DNA of 64,000 nt, from assembly GCA_013396635.1 (NCBI GenBank), contig WBMW01005656.1:124001-188000 (forward strand), given 5' to 3'. Made by a program: the position numbers and the translations under genes. The notes beneath the pieces are model-generated. The model worked only from the letters and a program-made list of their open reading frames with translations, had not been told where the DNA came from and made no database searches. Source of the stretch: Penelope pileata (Eukaryota > Chordata > Aves > Galliformes > Cracidae). Shown piece by piece: positions 37,823 through 50,906 of the stretch (the stretch's first letter is position 1; every line of letters starts with the position of its first letter).

Positions 37823-40800
37823 GTGAGTCTTCCTGCTTCCATTATTTTCTCAGTTGCTAAATACTGGTTGCACCTTTGTGGAGCAGACTGGGAACTTGAG
37901 CTGTTCGTTTGGTTGTTGCTAAGAAACAGTTCATGCAGTGTCCTTGTGCTCTGAAGGATGTTGTACAGCTCCTCTCTGTTCTCTGCTTGGAAAACAGTTT
38001 GGAAACCCAGAGGAAAATTAAGATTACAGTTTTGTCGTTAGCATTGTTATAATAATTTGTCATACATCATTTCTGTGATGCATAGTTGTGCACTAAATGG
38101 ATTTGTATTTTACCTGCAAACTCAAGCCAAACAGGAAGCTAGGAACAGAAAAAGATGACGAAATATTAGAAATCATAACAGATTAGGAAAAGCTGTTTTC
38201 CAGAATATTAATTCACACCATAAAACTCATTTTTTGCATCCTCGTTTCTGAAGAATAATGTTGTAAGTGGAGCTAGAAAGCAAAACAAATGGAACGGGCT
38301 GGGGAAGCTAAGGGAGATGTTTAACTGCCGAGGGTGTGATACAGCTCTTCTCAGCTTTGCTAAGAGTTTGAATACTCCCAAGAAGTTCTGAGATGTGGAG
38401 TTCCCTTACCTGTGTGCTGTACTGTCATAGGAAGACATAGGCCTGCACAGCAGTAAACTCCTGTGTGCCTCAGTGGGCTTGATTCATACGCCTTGTAGTT
38501 TCATGAGAAGACAATTCAGTCCTTCCTGATGAGGACATACCGGGACTGACAGAAGTATTATAAGACAGGAGGATGTAGGAGATTGGACAAAAGAGAGGGT
38601 GCAGCCCAGCTAATAAATCTGTAAGATGTATTGTGGCAGCATGCCAAAGGCACCGACAGATCAAAAGTGACCCAAATTACCCTATACAAAAACATCTCCT
38701 GCAAAGCCCAGGGGACTGTTAACATACCACAAACCTTCAAGATGTGTTCCCAAATCCTGTCAGCTAAACATGCTTGCTTTTAGCTGTTAAACTGATTATC
38801 AGCTGACAAAGATCTGCTGGAAGCTTCAGTATGGGAATTGGGTGCACTGTTTGTCTGCAACTCTTGCTCTTGTTCTCATTTTGTTAACCAAGGAAGACTG
38901 CAGCTGAGAAGAGGGAGGGCTGAGCAATTGGAGGCTGAGGTAGAAGCTCAAACATCAGTCGCCAGGGCCTGGAGATAGTAGATGGTCTCATTAAAGTGGA
39001 TGCTGATTGAGTCGCAGCAGAAATTGCAGGCTGGAATGCCCCCTCGCAGGGGAGGGAGCACTTTGTGTTCTCCGGTTGTCTGTCAGCATCTCAATGAGGG
39101 ATGCAGGCTTTGAAAAGTGTCATGCAGAATCCTAATGAAGTGCCGGAGCACAGGCAGAGGGGCTGACTCAGGAGGATAATCCTGATGATCTCTTTTTGGA
39201 GCAGCGTGTTTGTCAGATCTTACAAAGCAAGGAGGGGGAGGCCTGTCAGAATTGGGCTCAGCAGGCCTGTTCACAATCTCAGTGGTCCTGTAGTGAATTT
39301 GTGTATGATAGAGGGAGGGGAAAGAAGAGGGCATATCCGAGGAGAGAGCTGTAGGTGTGCTAGAGGGAACTGGAACCCCTTTGTGCTCTCCTTTGCCACA
39401 CACGGCTTACACTGAGCCCAGGGAAGAGAAGGACTTGCTTCTGATGCTTCCCAGAGCCTGCCCTCCACTCTGGATATCTGAGTGAATACTTTCTTTGGCT
39501 GTTTGGCACCAGTATCTTGCTTTTTTTCAAAGCAGTAATGCTCCAGTTGATACCACTCTGCCCAGAGAGTAGTTACATTCATTCCCTGCACAGTAATCCA
39601 GCGACAAAAGTGAGCTCCCAGCCTCTCTCTGTGGGTCGGTGATGGCCGTTGCCTCCTACAGATCACTCACCTTGGGATCATAGCTGGGTTTTGTTTATGC
39701 CTGTAAATTTTTCCTTTTCTGCGTTTTCTTTCCTCCCACTTCCCTTGCTTGTGCTTCCCCAGGGTGACAGGACAGTGTACAGTCTGCATCTCCTAATTGA
39801 CTACTCTCAATGCATAATGCATTTTTATTTTAATGAATCACCAGCTTGCTTTGATAGCTCTTTTTTCATTATTTGTCTTACTCCCCTTTGAAATTTCCTT
39901 GGTAGAAGAGAAGGAGGGAAAACAGCTTTTTCCCCTCATGTATTGCTTAGGTGCTGATCTCAGTTATCTTTTTTCCCCAGTCCTTGCCTTTTATGCAGAG
40001 TATTTTTCCTCCTTGGGGTGCATCGTGGGGAGGAGTCAGTTCTCCTTTGCTCTAGCTCTTTTTTTCAGGATGTCTTTGAACTGGGGGAAGCAGTGAGTGC
40101 CTAATCTCCCTAGTGACAGGCTGCTAAGAAGAGGAGTGCAGGTCAGAGCACAGTACAAGCTCACGAGCAGTCCTGATCCCTTTTGCAAAAGGTGGATCCC
40201 TGCTTTGTGAGCACTGGCTCACTCTGAGCTGCCTGCTGCCTTCCTGCATGATGTCAAATGTCCTTCTTGCACATGAGCACCCTAGTCCTGCTCTTCTTGG
40301 CAGGCTTTTTTTCTGATGCTGGATGCTATATGCACGTAAACTGGAAGTTTTCTGTGGTGCATGAACATGGTTTAATCTGCTGGGACTGAGTGAGTATTTC
40401 AGTTAGGGCAAGGGGATGAATGCACAGGGAGTGAAACCATTCACTGCATGGACAGAAAGGGCTACAACAGGGAAGGGAGTACCGATGGGCTGAGCCTACA
40501 AGCCAGGACAATACTGCACGTAGCTAGACCCTTGCTGCTGGCCAGGCTGACTGTAGCTAGGCTTCTCTGTTCTGTGGTTTGCTGGGGACTGCTGGTACAG
40601 AGGAGCCAGGACAGCACCAGCCCCAGCCTGTTTGGTTTGAGTGGTTCACTCAGTGTGCTCAGTTGGGGTTTGGAAAGGCAACAATGGGCCTGAGGCTGAA
40701 TTTGGGAGTCCTGGGTGGAGGAGAAGGATGTATCATGTTCCCTCCATGATCTGCAGAAGGGTTTGGATGTGTCCTCACAGTAAGACTCAAAGGAGAGGGA

Positions 40801-42091
40801 TGAGTGCAACTTTTTGACAGCTCTTCTGGTCTTGCTTGGAAAATTTAAGCCCCAGCTCAGTCCCGGTACCTCTGAGGAAGGGTTTGATCCTTTGGTAGAT
40901 GGCAACACCAAGGGAGCCAGGAGGGATTTACTGAAGGCGTTTTCCAGACCTGAGGATCTATTTCCCTTCAGCCTGATCTACTCTGTTCTCTTGCTGTTCC
41001 TTTTCTTCCCAGCTTCCTATTTTTTTAATTTTGCTTTTTTACATTTTTGATGTTCGAATAGAACATCAGGTTCACCAACTCTAAATAATCAAACAAATTC
41101 ACAGAGGGAGGAAGGGGGGGAGTCTGAGTAGCATGATACCCTCTGGCTCAGATTGGGAATGTGGAGAATCTTGCACCCCATAAGACCATGGAGAAGGCCT
41201 CTTATTTGCTCACTGCTGACCCTTCCTCTCTTCTGTCCTCACATCATAAATAGGGAATTTGTTTAAAGTTCTACAGGGAGTGGTCCCCTGGAGAAGCAGG
41301 AAAATGAATGCTTTGAGATGAAGGATGTACGGATATTACATGCCAGAAGGGAGGGAGTTAGAGCCCTTCCAGACTTACTAACAAATGAGCTCTACAGGCT
41401 GCACATTTCTTCTCCACTGAACCTAGATGCAAATGGCTGTGGAGCCTGTGTCCTCTTTCCCTGCTGTTTTAGGGCAATTCAAGCAAATCTGAGTGGTGGT
41501 GGCTGCCTTTCTGCCTTGCACTGCCACCCTCTCTGAAGTGTTAGCGCTGGGATGTGTGTGATCCCACAGTGGTGTGGAGGGGTGGAGCTGCCTGAAAACG
41601 AAGCCATTTTCTACTTCAGTTTTGCTCTGCTGGCTGAGTAGCTTAGTGTCCATTCCCCTCAGCACCAGTCTGGACACAAAGAGGGCAGACAGGCATTTAC
41701 TTACAGAAACAAGTCCACTACATCACAGTTTGGATCAGCTTATGCTGCTGTGGACCTTTCCCTCCTGTCTTGGAGGAAGGAGGTTTTAGGCAAGCTGCTC
41801 TACCAGGTATCTAAATGGGGCTTGTAACTGCATGCAAGGGACTGGGTATCGTTTCTTTAGGCTTCTTTTTGACTTAGTAGAGACTGTGGTAGGAAAGGAG
41901 ATTTGCACAGGAGTAGAAGTGCGAACTAAAGCCAGTGGACAGTTGAAGACTACGCTTAGACGCAGACAGGCATGCATAGCTTGAGGCCTGGTGCCTGCTG
42001 CTCCTGGAGGCCCTGCTTGGGCAGATGTTGACAATGGAGCTCTCAAAAATGATCTTGGATGCTTCACAGCTGGAGTCAGAAGCTTTGGAGG

Positions 42092-42111
42092 AAAAAAAAA
42101 AGAAAAAAAAA
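42092..42111. repeat. A-rich run
   Basis: Two long A stretches broken by one G, in intron 8. No retroposon body is recognisable beside it. Confidence 0.9.
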
Positions 42112-45100
42112 TTATTAAAATGCTCAAAGAGCAGCCAATGTAGCTCCCTAGGCAGAGGGTCCTTTATTCTGCAGTGCTGGTCTTGCAACACGTGCACACA
42201 CACATGAGGAATCGTTTTCTTCCTACGCTCTGCAGAAAGCCAAACCACCTCTTCCTCACTGACATATGCCAGTACCCGTCTCCTGCTTTTACCCTCTTCC
42301 TCCTGCATCACACATGTTCCAGTCCTTCCCAGGGCTCTCACCCACGCACGCTGCAGGACTCTGCTGTCACCGCATCGGATGAGCTCTTTCCTTGGCACTC
42401 ACGTGAGGAGACGGCCCTTCATACAGCTGTGGTTCTGGATGAATATACTTTTAAATTCCGCTTTTTGTAATGTCTCAGACAAGTTGGTCTTCTGCCACAC
42501 TTCCTGGAGTTGAACAGTACGTGACAGCAGTGTGATTTATCATAACAGCACAAAGCCACTGTAGGATGAATAGATGAGCACACAGGTAGTCGTGAGGTTG
42601 GTAGCAGAGAAGGGGAAGTGCTCATTGGCAGAGGTAAGAGGGGGAGGACAGCAATAGGCTATGCAAGCACTGAAGGATGTAGAGGGAGAGCTCTTCTGTT
42701 TAGGACACAGAGATGGAGAGGAGAAGCAGCAGCTAAAAACATGAAAAGGAAAATTAAAGTCTAGAAGGGAGGCTGGGGACTTGTACTGCACCAATACAGG
42801 AGCATAGCAAGAGCCTCTGGAAGTTGATGGTCTGCCCGGGCTCTGTTTGAGAGGTTAAGGGTGGTCCTAATTCACTCCATTATGATATGAAAAGAACTTT
42901 TCCTCCAGGTCTCCTGGAAAGTCTTTCTATAGCTGAGCTGAGCTCCTAGGCTGGACACCTGCTAGGCTTGGGGCTGTTTGTGGGAGAGAGGGAAGGCACT
43001 TTGCCACCACACTGCCACTCTGGTACTAAGCCCATGTTTTGTTGGATTTTTCTTTGGTGTTTCTGTAGTCTGTATGTTATCTCAGGATATTTTAAGAAAC
43101 CTTTAACACCTTTTGTAACCTTAGCAGACAGAGTAACTGGAAACAAGGCTGAGAAAGATGGTCTCCCACCCGTCAGATACTGTATGTCACATACAGCAGG
43201 GTCATTCATACAGAAGACCTCATGTTTCAGGAGACTGTTTAGCAAGAGGCTGCCAGAGGAACACCTATTGGTGCACGTAGGTGAGAGTTGACCAAGGTGG
43301 GCTTTGGTTCCCAAAGTGCTAGATATGACCTGTGGAGCTGACGTGGCCTGGGCACCTGACAAACACAAATGCTGCCTGCAGGGACTGCTGGCTCCCCCAG
43401 GGTGGGGTGGGATGGGCTGACTCATGCGGGAGTTCAGGAAGGTGCCCTGTGCTCCCTCACTGCGGGGCTTGGCAGGGGCCTGGTAAGCCAGTTGGGAAAT
43501 CCTTTTATTGTTTCCCTCTGACCTGCTGAACCCTCTCGGCAAGATGAATCATTTGCAACAACGGATATGACCCTCTGCTGGAAGTGCTCCTCCTCTGCTC
43601 CACTGATGCTGAGCAGCCTGGTGCACGCCTGTTGCGGCCAGCCCTGATGGAAGTCCTGTTTTCCCAGAGAAGCTGGAAGTTAGATCTGATGTCAAGCTCC
43701 ACACCCTTGTGAGGAGACGTTTCCTGACTCAATCCTCAGCCTGTTTGTCCTATCCTCTCCTCCCTAGATGCTTGGTTGCTCATTGTGGCAGCGTACCTTT
43801 GCTCCTTAGGGAAGATCTCCACTAGCTCATGAGTGAGAAGAAATGAAGAGTGAGAGCTCAGGGAAGCGTAGCATTTTCCTGTGACTGGCTGAATAGAATA
43901 CATCCCTTTCACCTCTTTACTTCTCTTGCTGTCAAGCTTAGGAAATACACCCTTGTCTTGTTTCCACCCAGCTCTCCTTCTCAGAGACCGTACTGCCAAA
44001 ACCTTTTTGCTGCCTCATGGAAGCACCATGTCTTGTCAGTCCGGGTAATTTGTACCCAGGAGTGCCAGCCAAAATAAACTCGGTGCAGATGAGTGGTACC
44101 TTAGTCCCAGATGGGAAGTACGAAGGCTTTTAAATCACACCCCTGTTTTGGCATCACGTAGCTGAGCTTTCTGCTTGAATTTTAGGGAGATGTGGGACAG
44201 AGAGCCTGGCTGCTTGGAGAAAGTATGCTTGGATGATGACAGCCAAGGGCTGTGCAGCAGCACATTAAGTGTAAATTTAGAAGGCAGGGGGAGGGATCAC
44301 CAGGGTGGAGCAGGCAGGCCCTGTGGGAAGGTCTGTAGCCTTGCTGCAGGGAGTGCTGATGGACTCTTCTCACTTTGTGCAGACCTGACAGAAAGGCTTC
44401 CAGTCACTGGTCCTTCTGTATGGGCTTTCCATTACTGGAGGATGTGCTTATCTTCAAAATACTGTGATCTAGATGAACAGCCGGCACAGGCTGGGCAGGC
44501 AACAAGAAGTTATTCTCATTGCCCTGGAGGAGCTGAGCTGAGTTACAGCATAATTAAAATGCATCCCATCTCGCAACCTGAGATCAGGTTTTTGGCTTGT
44601 TCAGAAAATCTCTTTCCCTGCTTCGTTATTGCTCCCAAATGAAATTCTTTGCAGCTGTGGACAGTGTTTTTGCTACTGACAACGTACCTCCTCCTTCTTA
44701 TTTCTTTATTTTTTAAGCTGGCTGTTTCTAGTTTCCTGCCTACCTGGGAGTCGTTCCTTGGGCAGGAGCAGGGGGGCACGCAGGGGTGCACACCGTCAGC
44801 AGGGACACCGGGGCAGGCAGGCGTTCTCTCCGAAACTACGGAGGAGTAGCCAGGAGGATCACACCCACCTAAAAATAGACATTAAATACGTACAGGCCTT
44901 TCAGAGCCTGAATCACTGCTGGATACCAGATCTTCACAGATTCGTGCCCGGAGATGGTGCAACAGTCTGCTAGGGAGCAGCATTAACTTCTGGCACTGTG
45001 GGAAAGGTGCAGCTTTTGCTGCTGCTCACGGATTCCCAAGACCTTTGTGTAAAGGTGAACAGTCCCAGGATGAGATGCTGACATGCTGTCTGTGCTTTAG

Positions 45101-46757
45101 CAGCTTGCTGCGGTGCTAGGGCAGCTGCAGACAGGAAAATGCAGGCTCAGTCTGTGTCAGGAAGTTTAGGGTACTCTAGGACAAACTGGAAACAAGAATT
45201 ATGTCTGCAAGGACATTTCTCTCCTTTGTGTTTCCTGACACGATGCCTGCTGGGCTTGGGGCTGATGTGGTTTGTTTTCATTTTGGAGAGCCAAGATGGG
45301 AGGGATGGCAGGAGGAAGGAGAGAGGGCGGGGGTTTACCCTCTGTGGTAGATGTGCTCAAGACTCATTAAGTCATGCGGCAAATAAAACCCATGGGGCAT
45401 AACCCTGAGAAACTGAGGCATGAATTCTGGTTTGGATGTCTCGACCTTGCTCAGGTTAACTGCTTTCCTATTGCACTCTGCTGCACAGCTGGGCAAAAAT
45501 CTGTGGAAGGACAGATTTTTGAGTAAGTTTCCCAGTGTGGTGGCTGCAGAGATGCTGCAGGTCAGGAGTGGTCCTGCTGAGAACAAATCATGCGTGGGCC
45601 TGGAGAAGGCTGTCAGTGAGACAGCAGAAGGGGCTGCTGGTTAGCATGGGCAGTGTGAGCAGAGCCCTGCTGTCTGCAGCCACAGAGCTGTCTTGGCACA
45701 TACAGTACGTGGAGCGTGTTGCTCATTGGTGTCAGCAGAGTGTCATCTTAGCTGGAATAGCAAATGAAAATACTGTGGGTGAGGACAAAGCATCTTGGCA
45801 GATGTGCATGGAGAAGCTGATGGTGCCTGCTTGTACTGGCTGTGAACCAAGGTAATACTGACAGTTACACGTATTCGTGGGAATGAGAGTTGCCCAGTTA
45901 CATACCCTCGACTTCTGTTTGAAAATAATTGGGAGATTCCTATTCTAGATGTACACTTGGACTCAAATCGATCCTGATTATCAGAGCAGGAAGGCCTGGG
46001 TGTAGAGCAGGGCTTGAAACTCCTGTGTCAGTCACTGGTGACAGCACTGCCCATCTGGCTCCGTGCCAGTGCTCCAGCCTTTTTGTCTGTCAGCTATGGA
46101 GTCCCTGTAAGGGAATTAGGAAAGAGATGCTTTTGCCCTCCATTGTGTGTCTCTTGTTTTGGAGGTTGTAAAACTCCCTGGAACTGGAAATAGGCATAAA
46201 GGCATCAGGGTTATGCCATTTCTCTACATCATCTACATTTGGGGGAATGTTTATTTGACTTTTTAAAGCTTTTAGGCATGGGGTGGGGGCATATCCAGAT
46301 GGTCCTGTTCAAGCTGCTAAGGGACTGCAGAGAAGTTTGTTAGATACACACTTTAGCCAGGAATCATCTCTTAACAGCACTTGTAATAAAGATGCAACAA
46401 TGGCATTCAGTGGTTGAGGTTTTCACAGTACTGCTGGGAACGAGGAATGGAGGTGTTGGTAGGCTCCTTTCTCCGTGTGAGGTTGCTTGAGCTGAATCCA
46501 TAGCTGGGGGATGGGGGGAAAGCCTGGGTAGAAAAGTGGTGTCTGCTGCTCTCTGCTGGTTTGTAGGAGGTTGCTGTGATCGTGGCCCTTGGGTACCTAG
46601 CAGCCAGGCAATGACTCACCATAAATATCACTTCTGCTCAGACACAGGTGATGGAAATAAGCCTCTGACCTAGAACCAGATGATTAAGGCCATTTTTGCC
46701 CCTGGGAGAGAGCACAGCAGCAGGGAGCAGAGCTCACAGCAAGGAGCATATAACAGC

Positions 46758-46790
46758 TTCTTTTTCTTCTTTCTTTCTTTCTTTTTTTCT
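46758..46790. repeat. CTTT-type pyrimidine tract
   Basis: Imperfect CTTT repeat in intron 8, about 130 nt before exon 9. It may act as a distal pyrimidine tract or a PTB-binding stretch. Confidence 0.9.
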
Positions 46791-46920
46791 GAATTGAAAC
46801 AGTTTATTGAATTGGCTCTGGTAGGAGTCAAGCCTAAGTAGTGTGTTGCTGAAGGAGGCTCCGTGCCTTCTTTGGGGCCCTTCCTGCACTAACTGAAACA
46901 TTTTCTCTGTTTTTCACCAG

Positions 46921-47042
46921 CACCGGCAGCTCCTGAAGGACAGTTTCATGGTGGAGCTGGTTGAGGGGGCTCGCAAACTACGTCATGTCTTTCTTTTTAC
47001 TGATCTGTTCCTGTGTGCCAAGCTCAAGAAGCAGATTGGAGG
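46921..47042 (+). CDS. BCR: BCR exon 9: start of the PH domain
   Basis: This exon is 122 nt, ending with two bases of a Gly codon. It starts HRQLLKDSFMVELVEGARKL, continues with RHVFLFTDLFLCAKLKKQIG and ends in that split Gly. The alternating hydrophobic pattern and the hFLFTDhhhCxK strand motif mark the first strands of the PH domain that follows DH in Dbl-family GEFs. Human reads LLLCTKLKKQSGG at the end. If intron 9 were retained, translation would stop at once (TGA overlaps the GTGAGG donor). Confidence 0.97.
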
Positions 47043-48218
47043 GTGAGGCTTTCCTTCTGGACTATGTGCTCTGCATGCCAGCTTCAGCAGAGGCCTGGGT
47101 TTAGCCTGCAACGATAGTTGAATATGAATACTGCAGACCTGGATAACCATAATCCATTTGATGTTGTCAGAATATGATCAGAAAGGAAGTACTGTCCGTC
47201 ATACGAGACCTTGGCTAAGCCCTGATCTGTCAGGAAAGGCTGATTTTTATTTCTTTATTTTTTTTCCAAGAGCTTTCCTAGGAAAATAGAATGTGCTCCT
47301 GGTATTCCTAACAACTGCCACTCATTTCTCTACCTCCGCTTTCCTTTGATATGTGTCTTTCTTCACTTGCTTTTGTTATTGAGGTTATTCATTTTGGCAT
47401 TGCAGCTGCAGCCACTTAACAGTTTTGCAGAAAAATAGAGAATGTGAAATAAGGAGACTGTGTTTCTCATTGGCCCCAAAGTCCGGCTTTACAGTTTTGT
47501 TGAAATTTTTCACAGCTGAACTGGGGAGGAACCTTTACCAACATACCTGCCTCAGACAGGGCTTCTCTTCATTTGCTAAATGTTCTGCTCTGGAAGACTC
47601 CTCTCATCTTCTTGCCCTCCTCAAGCACCAAGTTGTTTCTGCCCCTTTTGAAGTACATGCTTGCAGGGAAGTAACCTTCAAAAGAGTGAGATGTTCCCAA
47701 GAGTGTAGGTTACTGGCAGGAGAGATGGAGAAGGGAGTAAATGCATGAAGCATCTAAAAAGTGAACTGGATTACATGGTGAAAGCATTGGAGAATGGCAG
47801 TCACAGGCTGTAGTTTCTCTCTTCTGGTTGGGTTACACTTGACCCTCCTAGCTCAGGCAGGAGAGACCTGGGTTTAGACCCCAGGCAGCCGCTCATTCAG
47901 GGGCGTTGCTTTGCTTTCAAACTCTGCCTCCACTGAGGCTCCAAAGAGGCAGAGCACAGGACTGAAAGGGTATGCAAGATCCTTGTGGGGTTTTTTAGGA
48001 CAGAAGGAGCTAGGTTACAAACCAACTTGCTTTGTTGTGCGCTGTACTGGTGATTGGCCCTTTCTTACTGGAAAGCAGCCTATTACCAGATTTTTTCTAC
48101 ATGAAAGTCACACAGAAGTTGTGCCTACTTTTATGAACTATAGTGAAGAAAGACTTGTGGGAAGGGGCAGTGAGTGTTACCAAGCACCAGTAAACAGTTT
48201 GGACCTTTTGTCTTTCAG
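47043..48218 (+). other. BCR: Intron 9 of BCR
   Basis: This 1.18 kb intron has a T-rich patch near 47.26 kb. The frame of exon 10 is open for about 300 nt upstream of its acceptor, which can mislead gene finders. The human match and TCTTTCAG acceptor define the border. Confidence 0.9.
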
Positions 48219-48387
48219 AAAAAGCCAGCAATATGACTGCAAATGGTACATCCCGCTCACTGACCTTAGCTTCCAAATGGTGGATGAGTCCGAGGCAGTG
48301 CCCAACATCCCGCTGGTACCTGATGAGGAGCTGGATGCCATGAAGATCAAGATCTCCCAGATCAAGAACGACATCCAGCGTGAAAAG
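48219..48387 (+). CDS. BCR: BCR exon 10: PH domain core
   Basis: This exon is 169 nt. One base completes the split Gly and 56 codons follow. It encodes KSQQYDCKWYIPLTDLSFQM, VDESEAVPNIPLVPDEELDA and MKIKISQIKNDIQREK. The first block is the PH beta sheet (the C-K-W-Y-I-P-L-x-D-L pattern). The last block is a charged helix inserted within the PH fold of BCR and ABR. Human differs at only a few residues (ELEAV for ESEAV, LKIK for MKIK). Donor GTAAGA. Confidence 0.97.
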
Positions 48388-49738
48388 GTAAGAAGGGGTT
48401 GAGCATTCCATCCCACGTACAGAACAGACTCAGTATCTCTGCTGAGATGAGATGCTGATAGAAGCAACGTTCCCAGAGCTGCACAGCGTGGGGAACCCTG
48501 CTAGGACAGGCTGTTCAGCAGAGATCTGCGGTGCAGCTCGGTTACCAGTGGTATCTCGACTGCTGCGCAGCCCATCGCTGCTCATTCTAGTGCACTGCTT
48601 GAGTGATGGTGTCCTGTGAGGAGGCAGAAACAGCAAAGGATGCTGGATTGTACTTGATAGCAACTCTGCTTGCGTGGACCCACCTGTGACTATTGCATCC
48701 AGGTGTTTATGTGGAAGATGGAGCTCTTATGCTGTAGACCTGAGAAGGACCGGGAGTGTGGCATGCTGATGTCTAGGAACCCTTGCTTCTGACTGTCTGA
48801 ATATGATCCTACAAGTGGTTTTGGTCAGAAGCAATGCACTTTGCAGGCTCAGTTATGCTTTTCAAGCATGTTGTGACTTCACTGGTGTCAAAGCACCAGC
48901 AAATATACAAAGAACACGAATTATTCTGACTGGACAGTCTGACACAGATATGGTGTCTCTGGCCCAGGCTTGTCCTTGCTTGCAAGATGTGTTTTCTCAG
49001 AGGTGTTACTCTGTTTTGCCACCCAAATGAGAAAAAAGACTTTGAAAACTGAAATCCTGCTGGTATGTAGAACAGGATATGTATAAAATTGCTTATACAG
49101 TGAGAAGACAATCCCCTGCACTTCAAAAGAGCAGCCTTCTTGTGCCTCTGCCCTGGCTGGCTTTCAGAGAGCTTTTCCTGGGAAAATGTCAGATGCTGAG
49201 AGGGACAGCACATGGAAACTTCTTACTGAGAAGGTGCAGGTGTCTAAGATATGCACTTTGGTGCATCAGTGTCAAACAACATATATGGCTGGCTGTTGGA
49301 CTGAGCTTTATCCAAGAAAAGCCTTGGTTTTAGATGGGAGAGAACTATGGAGTCAGAGTTGTGAGCAGCTTTTAGAGCAGCTGATTATGCTCTCCTTAAC
49401 TCGGGGTGCTTGAGGAAGACCTGACAGTGCTGTGGCTGTGGGATGCTGCTGCAGCCTCTGGAACAGAAGATACAGGGCACAGCTGAGGCAGTGGGCATGC
49501 ACCTCTGCACCTTGGTGTGGGGCAGCTGGAACGGCACAGAGGCAAGTCTGACTGCAGAGGTATTGCAAGTTACACCTGAGCAGCTGGGAGCCCTGTGGAT
49601 CCTGTTGGCAGCATTTCTTCTGCCTGGGGCTGTTTCAGTAAGGGACTGTGGGTCTGAAAATGTATGTCAGTGTAAATGGGGGCAAGTGTAGGAGAATGAT
49701 GTACGTGTCCTCTCTTCCCTCTCTCCCCCACCGTTCAG
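48388..49738 (+). other. BCR: Intron 10 of BCR
   Basis: This 1.35 kb intron has no repeat or RNA gene that I can see. It ends in a pyrimidine-rich CTCTCCCCCACCGTTCAG acceptor. Confidence 0.9.
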
Positions 49739-49858
49739 AGGGCCAATAAGGGCAGCAAGGTCATTGAGAGGTTGAAAAAGAAGCTCTCGGAGCAGGAATC
49801 TCTCCTCCTGCTGATGTCTCCCAACATGGCCTTCCGGGTGCACAATCGCAATGGCAAG
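49739..49858 (+). CDS. BCR: BCR exon 11: PH domain, inserted helix and late strands
   Basis: This exon is 120 nt, 40 codons, symmetric phase 0. It encodes RANKGSKVIERLKKKLSEQE followed by SLLLLMSPNMAFRVHNRNGK. The first half continues the charged helix of exon 10 and is predicted coiled or helical. The second half returns to PH strands ending at the N-G-K turn. Human has ATERL for VIERL and SPSMAFRVHSRNGK. Donor GTGAGT. Confidence 0.97.
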
Positions 49859-50830
49859 GTGAGTGTCTCTTCTGGTCTATCTCGGGCTTTGTGTACAAGA
49901 CAGATGTCAGCGGGCTCTGTGTGTGTATGCATGTGTCTCTGTGTGTCTGCATATGCTATTGCATAAGGAGATCCTAATTTCCTCTGCTGTCTGGCCTGAA
50001 AGCACTTTCCAAGGAGCAGACACCTAACCCTTGCTGCACCAAAGGTTACGGTAACATCTTGCAAGGCTGTGGCTAATCTGAATGTGACATTGACATTTAA
50101 AAAAAAAAAAAACTTTAATCTACTAGCTCAGCGACTGTCTGTGGTTGAACAAGGCCTGCCAGAGCAATAGAGCTGCTTCCTTCACCTAAGGAAAAGCTCC
50201 GCAGCGTTTCCCTTGTGGACTCCCTTCAGTTCAAGGCTTACTGCGTTCAGGGCAGTCTCCTCAGAGCTGCACTTGGCACCGGGGATGCTGAATGGTTGAG
50301 AACAATCTCCTTTTAGCTCCACAGGGTTCTCAGTGAGTCAGAGATGTCACCTGCCCTGACAGCACTGGACCTTGTCACTGTGGCCTTTGCATACACAAGG
50401 CAAGGGATTCTCATAAGATCCTGTGGCAAGCCAGTCAAAATTCACCAGCTGGTCACTGCTTCCTCAGCTTGCATCGGTGTCTTGGCCTGTGGTAGAGGCT
50501 TTTGTGTTTCGTGGTGCAATCCTTGCAGGGAATTGCACAGAGCTATCATGGGACCTCACGCTGCCAGGGCCTCAGCTGCTGTTTGCAGGGCAGAGCCCTG
50601 TGCAAGCTCTGACTGCAGGAGCCCGTGTTGGTGCTGCTGGCACGGTGCTGAGAAGGCACGTTGCCAGAGTCTGCCTGTCATCGACAAAGCTGTGATGCAG
50701 GGCAACTGGCAGGGTCCCAGAAGGACGGTATATCCAAGAAATTTCCACTGGAGAAGATGCTGGAGGAGGCCTGCTCTCAGCAATGGGTCGGACTAACGCA
50801 TACCCCATGTTCTGCTGTTTTTCTGGGTAG
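49859..50830 (+). other. BCR: Intron 11 of BCR
   Basis: This 972 nt intron carries a short TGTG-rich stretch near 49.92 kb and an A run at about 50100-50112. It contains a near-perfect branch point before exon 12 (separate entry). Confidence 0.9.
50791..50830 (+). promoter_or_regulatory. BCR: Branch point and acceptor of exon 12
   Basis: GACTAACG at 50791-50798 matches the ideal branch sequence (CTAAC), with the branch A at 50796, 34 nt before the end of the TAG acceptor at 50830. A pyrimidine-rich stretch lies between. The acceptor uses TAG rather than CAG. Confidence 0.65.
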
Positions 50831-50906
50831 AGTTACACGTTCCTCATTTCATCGGACTATGAAAGGGCAGAGTGGAGGGAGAACATCCGGGAGCAGCAGA
50901 AGAAAT
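50831..50906 (+). CDS. BCR: BCR exon 12: PH domain C-terminal helix
   Basis: This exon is 76 nt, same size as human: 25 codons plus one base of a Cys codon. It encodes SYTFLISSDYERAEWRENIR followed by EQQKK. The helix with the invariant PH tryptophan is visible in YERAEWRENI. Identity to human is complete over this exon. It is the first exon of the human major breakpoint region. Donor GTGAGT. Confidence 0.97.

Larger units (their letters stand above)
37823..46920 (+). other. BCR: Intron 8 of BCR
   Basis: This 9.1 kb intron separates the DH exons from the PH exons. I find no recognisable transposon in it. It has an A-rich run at 42092-42111 and a CTTT-type pyrimidine tract at 46758-46790. Several long antisense open frames occur (for example 42946-43542), but their composition is not protein-like. 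A stretch at about 38.95-39.35 kb looks free of low-complexity sequence and could be a conserved noncoding element, but this needs an alignment. The acceptor is TTTTTCACCAG. Confidence 0.88.

Noticed and set aside
42946..43542. 198-codon antisense open frame in intron 8
   Set aside because: It is a GC-rich stretch with few stop codons and low-complexity Pro/Ser composition, and I recognise no family.
47911..48218. In-frame extension of exon 10 upstream into intron 9
   Set aside because: The TCTTTCAG acceptor, the exon 9 phase and the human protein all place the exon start at 48219. The upstream frame is intronic.
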